Positions 13,073 to 15,400 of a stretch of DNA of 15,400 bases are shown here, in pieces (within the stretch, counting starts at the first letter, position 1; each line of letters starts with the position of its first letter). Below the pieces are notes generated by a model. The model searched no databases. It had not been told where the DNA came from and saw only the letters and a list, made by a program, of their open reading frames with translations. Origin of the DNA: S5-A14a sp022766365 (GTDB lineage: Bacteria > Bacillota > Clostridia > Peptostreptococcales > Anaerovoracaceae); NCBI GenBank assembly GCA_050313295.1, contig JBNPLD010000023.1; one strand, written 5' to 3'. Both the position numbers and the translations under genes were made by a program.

Positions 13073-14932
13073 ATGAAGAAATTTAAGAAATTGCTGCCTT
13101 CTGTTTTAGTAATTGCAATGATGTTTGCTTTCACTGCGGAAACTTTCGCATGTACGGGCTTTTACATCGGAAGCAACTGGTCTGAAAATGGAAGCACCTA
13201 CTATGGCAGATCTGAGGACTATAATGAAGAACAAGTCAAAATTTTTGGGGTAAAGCCTGGAATGGACTGGCCCGACGGATCTTTATTTAAAATTTCCGAC
13301 GGATTCACGATGCCTAATCCTCCTCACACTTATCGTTACACCTACTGTAAAGATTCACCTGCGGAGGGCAACTACCTGCTTGATAAAAACGGTAACCCTG
13401 AGGGAGAGTATTGCGCAGAAATCGGTATCAACGAAAAAGGGGTCGCAATGAGTGCAACCGTTTCAACTTACTACAACAGCAACGCTGAGGCTGCTGATCC
13501 ACTCATAAGCGACGGCCTTATCGAAGCTGCTCTGGGAAGTGTAATCTTGGGATCTTCTGCAACGGCTAGAGAAGGAGTTGAGCTTGTTGGCAAGATTATT
13601 GATGAAAAGGGTGCCGGTGAATGTAATTCGCTCTTCATCAGCGATTCTAATGAAGTCTGGTTTATGGAAATCGTTTCAGGTCATCAATGGGCTGCTATCA
13701 AGCTTCCGCCTGACAAAGTAATGGTTCAGCCTAATCTTATGCTTATGAATTCAATCGACCTGAATGACAAGGAAAATGTGATAGCATCGAAAAACATCAA
13801 GTCTTTACCTGAATCAAAGGGATTTTTGGTAACCGATAAAAACGGAAACATAGACGTTACAAGAACATATGGCAAACCATACGCCGGAGACGGCACTACT
13901 GTAAGATATTGGCAGGGATTAAATTATATGAATCCTGCGAAAGCAGCTTCTCTGGATTATAGGACTATACATAGCCAAAACAATCCCACACCATTACTCT
14001 ATGAGCCTGACAGAAAACTTACAACCATGGAGGCTTTACGACTTCTCGCTTATAGGGGTGAAGGCAGCAAGCATGACACTAATGCCGGAACAGCACCATA
14101 TGCAATCGGGAATGGCAATCAGACGGAATGCCATGTTGTGGAAATCAGGAAGGATATGCCTGCACCGCTGGCATCGTTGCAGTGGCAGGCTATGGCCGAT
14201 GCTGAATGGTCTGTTTATCTTCCGTATTTCTCTACGTTAATTACTAAAGTCAACGAAAAGTATAACGAGCCTTCTCTTAAATATGTCGACGGCTCACTGT
14301 TGTGGGTTTTCAAGCAGATCAACTATCTCTGCTACAGTCACAGGAAAGAAACGGGCAACGATAACTACGGTGTTAAAATCAAAGAATATTTTGCAAAATA
14401 TCAGCAGAGCATCATCGAACAGCAAAAGACAGTAGATAAAGATATGCTTGCATTTTACAATGTAGACCCTGCTTTAGCTCAGAAAAAGGCCAATGAAATC
14501 AGTTTGAAGTTATCTGAACAAGCATACAATATGGGAAGAAAAGTTTTAATGGAACTTAATGAATATATTCAAGCCGGAGATGACAGCAAACCATTCGTAC
14601 CAAGTGGACTCACAAAAAATGAAATGCCTGACTACAGCTTTGAAAGTGCTGAAATTGAACAGATCACACCTGGGACACCTGTAGAAAAAATCGAAACAGG
14701 TACCAAAAAAAATAATAGCGACAAGACTGATGACAAGAAAATCATAAGTGCTAAAGATGGCAAGCTCACCGATGAAGATAAAAATACAAAGACGTCTGTC
14801 GACAATGACAAAAACAAGAAGAAATCACCTGTAAAGACTGCCGATGAGCAATCTGTATTCATCTGGATCGCTATAATCGCTATAATTGTATCATCAACCA
14901 CAGTAATCCATATCAAGCGAAGAAAAGCTTAA
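13073..14932 (+). CDS. Secreted C69-family dipeptidase with C-terminal wall/membrane anchor
   Basis: The start chosen is ATG 13073, with GGAG 6 bases upstream; it gives 619 residues and a clean signal peptide (KKFKK, hydrophobic core, cleavage after A26). Cleavage exposes C27, the N-terminal nucleophile of peptidase family C69, followed by the GSTYYGRSED motif (40-49), INEKGVAMSATVS, and GAGECNSLFISD. Family members hydrolyse dipeptides, some from cell-wall or host peptides. The catalytic region spans roughly 27-520. Next come a Lys/Asp-rich low-complexity linker (about 530-584), a motif SPVKTAD (585-591), a hydrophobic helix (594-612) and a basic KRRKA end. That resembles a sortase sorting signal but is not LPxTG, so plain membrane anchoring is also possible. 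It has its own promoter. Confidence 0.9.
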   Translation: MKKFKKLLPSVLVIAMMFAFTAETFACTGFYIGSNWSENGSTYYGRSEDYNEEQVKIFGVKPGMDWPDGSLFKISDGFTMPNPPHTYRYTYCKDSPAEGNYLLDKNGNPEGEYCAEIGINEKGVAMSATVSTYYNSNAEAADPLISDGLIEAALGSVILGSSATAREGVELVGKIIDEKGAGECNSLFISDSNEVWFMEIVSGHQWAAIKLPPDKVMVQPNLMLMNSIDLNDKENVIASKNIKSLPESKGFLVTDKNGNIDVTRTYGKPYAGDGTTVRYWQGLNYMNPAKAASLDYRTIHSQNNPTPLLYEPDRKLTTMEALRLLAYRGEGSKHDTNAGTAPYAIGNGNQTECHVVEIRKDMPAPLASLQWQAMADAEWSVYLPYFSTLITKVNEKYNEPSLKYVDGSLLWVFKQINYLCYSHRKETGNDNYGVKIKEYFAKYQQSIIEQQKTVDKDMLAFYNVDPALAQKKANEISLKLSEQAYNMGRKVLMELNEYIQAGDDSKPFVPSGLTKNEMPDYSFESAEIEQITPGTPVEKIETGTKKNNSDKTDDKKIISAKDGKLTDEDKNTKTSVDNDKNKKKSPVKTADEQSVFIWIAIIAIIVSSTTVIHIKRRKA

Positions 14933-14966
14933 CTCTAAATAATTGGGTATAAATATGTGAGATTAA

Positions 14967-14986
14967 AGTTTACAATTAGGTAAACT
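14967..14986. repeat. Inverted repeat upstream of the small acetyltransferase gene
   Basis: AGTTTAC (14967-14973) and GTAAACT (14980-14986) form a perfect 7-base inverted repeat with a 6-base spacer, about 38 bases before the start codon. It could be an operator or a small hairpin in the leader. A TATAAA (14948-14953) lies just upstream without a good -35 box. The overlapping CTCCGGAGG creates a second GGAGG (14989-14993), which would lead only to TTG-TAA. Confidence 0.4.
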
Positions 14987-15023
14987 CCGGAGGATATCAA
15001 TTTGTAAAAAAACGGAGGTGAAG

Positions 15024-15326
15024 ATGTCAGAAGATTTAAAATTTACAAGGGAAGACAAATGTATATACCTGGGCGATGAACGGTCAAACGCCAAGGCATA
15101 CATCACCTTTACCGAACCTGTTGACGGTGTCTCTGTTATTGAACACACAATAGTTGATCCTTCAATTGGAGGACGTGGAATAGCCGGTAGGTTGGTTAAA
15201 GAAGTCGTGGATTTGGCACGTGATAAAAACATTAAATTAGACGCCACCTGTTGGTATGCTAAGAAAAAATTTGAACAGGTTCCCGAATACAGCGACGTGT
15301 ATGTGCATGATGATACAATAAAATAG
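15024..15326 (+). CDS. Small GNAT-like N-acetyltransferase, NATD1/Acetyltransf_CG type
   Basis: The 100-residue protein matches the minimal GNAT-like family typified by human NATD1 and bacterial YidJ/YjdJ-type proteins. It has the central beta strands with IEHTIVDP (39-46), the acetyl-CoA loop and helix SIGGRGIAGRLV (47-58), and the C-terminal CWYAKKKFEQVPEYSDVY segment (76-93), where the family has a conserved C-x-Y...PEY. The substrate is unknown for nearly all members. The frame extends to a GTG at 15018, but ATG 15024 is preferred because that GTG overlaps the GGAGG (15014-15018), leaving a 5-base spacer to the ATG. It follows the dipeptidase gene after 91 bases; co-transcription is possible but not shown. 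Confidence 0.87.
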   Translation: MSEDLKFTREDKCIYLGDERSNAKAYITFTEPVDGVSVIEHTIVDPSIGGRGIAGRLVKEVVDLARDKNIKLDATCWYAKKKFEQVPEYSDVYVHDDTIK

Positions 15327-15364
15327 AAACTGTTAAAATACTGAAATGATGTTATGAATGACTA

Positions 15365-15398
15365 AAATAGGGTTCACTTGAAGAAGTGAACACTATTT
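15365..15398. terminator. Rho-independent terminator after the acetyltransferase gene
   Basis: GTTCACTT (15372-15379) and AAGTGAAC (15384-15391) pair perfectly around a GAAG tetraloop. After one G/A mismatch the stem continues with AAATAG (15365-15370) against CTATTT (15393-15398). The near-perfect 15-step stem with A/T-rich flanks suits a terminator that could work in both directions; the window ends too soon to see a longer T-tract. Confidence 0.65.
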
Positions 15399-15400
15399 AA

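Noticed and set aside
14989..15005. GGAGG followed by a TTG-TAA start-stop upstream of the acetyltransferase
   Set aside because: A one-codon frame from a TTG start is very weak evidence; the second GGAGG is explained by the CTCCGGAG palindrome.

Overview
The window looks like chromosome from a low-GC, Gram-positive anaerobe of the class Clostridia. The evidence is A+T-rich intergenic DNA, strong GGAGG-type ribosome binding sites, TTGnnn-N17-TAnAAT promoters, and proteins typical of Firmicutes (YycJ/RlmH pair, Bacillus-type Xpt, KtrAB-like potassium uptake, a Gram-positive wall or membrane anchored C69 dipeptidase). The long CofE-like protein in an apparently non-F420 setting fits Clostridia such as the Family XIII/Anaerovoracaceae group, but that placement is inference. 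No phage, insertion sequence, CRISPR array, tRNA or rRNA was found. Most of it is ordinary core chromosome.

Layout. 1-1000: a NYN-domain/OST-HTH protein. 1000-1900: an A+T-rich stretch with a very good promoter, a hairpin over a ribosome binding site, a 20-codon ORF and an unrecognised four-helix membrane protein, ending in a bidirectional terminator. 2044-6257 (minus strand): an apparent operon of xpt followed by two overlapping half-transporter genes of a heterodimeric ABC exporter. 6258-6660: a divergent control region with an xpt promoter and overlapping palindromes. 6661-9197 (plus strand): an ArsR-type regulator, a KtrB/TrkH potassium channel subunit and a KtrA/TrkA RCK subunit. 9291-10588 (minus strand): yycJ and rlmH, overlapping by one base. 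10899-12777 (plus strand): a ribonuclease HI with an unusual insertion and a possibly leaderless mRNA, then a CofE-like gamma-glutamyl ligase homologue with its own terminator. 13073-15326: a secreted C69 dipeptidase with an atypical sorting-signal-like tail, then a small NATD1-type acetyltransferase and a terminator.

How the genes work together. The ArsR-KtrB-KtrA cluster reads as a locally regulated potassium uptake unit. The two ABC proteins have complementary defects (degenerate Walker B and switch residue in one, degenerate signature in the other), which predicts one working and one degenerate ATP site. The CofE-like ligase and the C69 dipeptidase are neighbours, but a terminator and a separate strong promoter lie between them, so a shared pathway is speculation. 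The points most worth following up are the CofE-like protein, the promoter/hairpin/short ORF element near 1254-1395, the RNase HI start and insertion, and the overlapping palindromes at 6484-6507.
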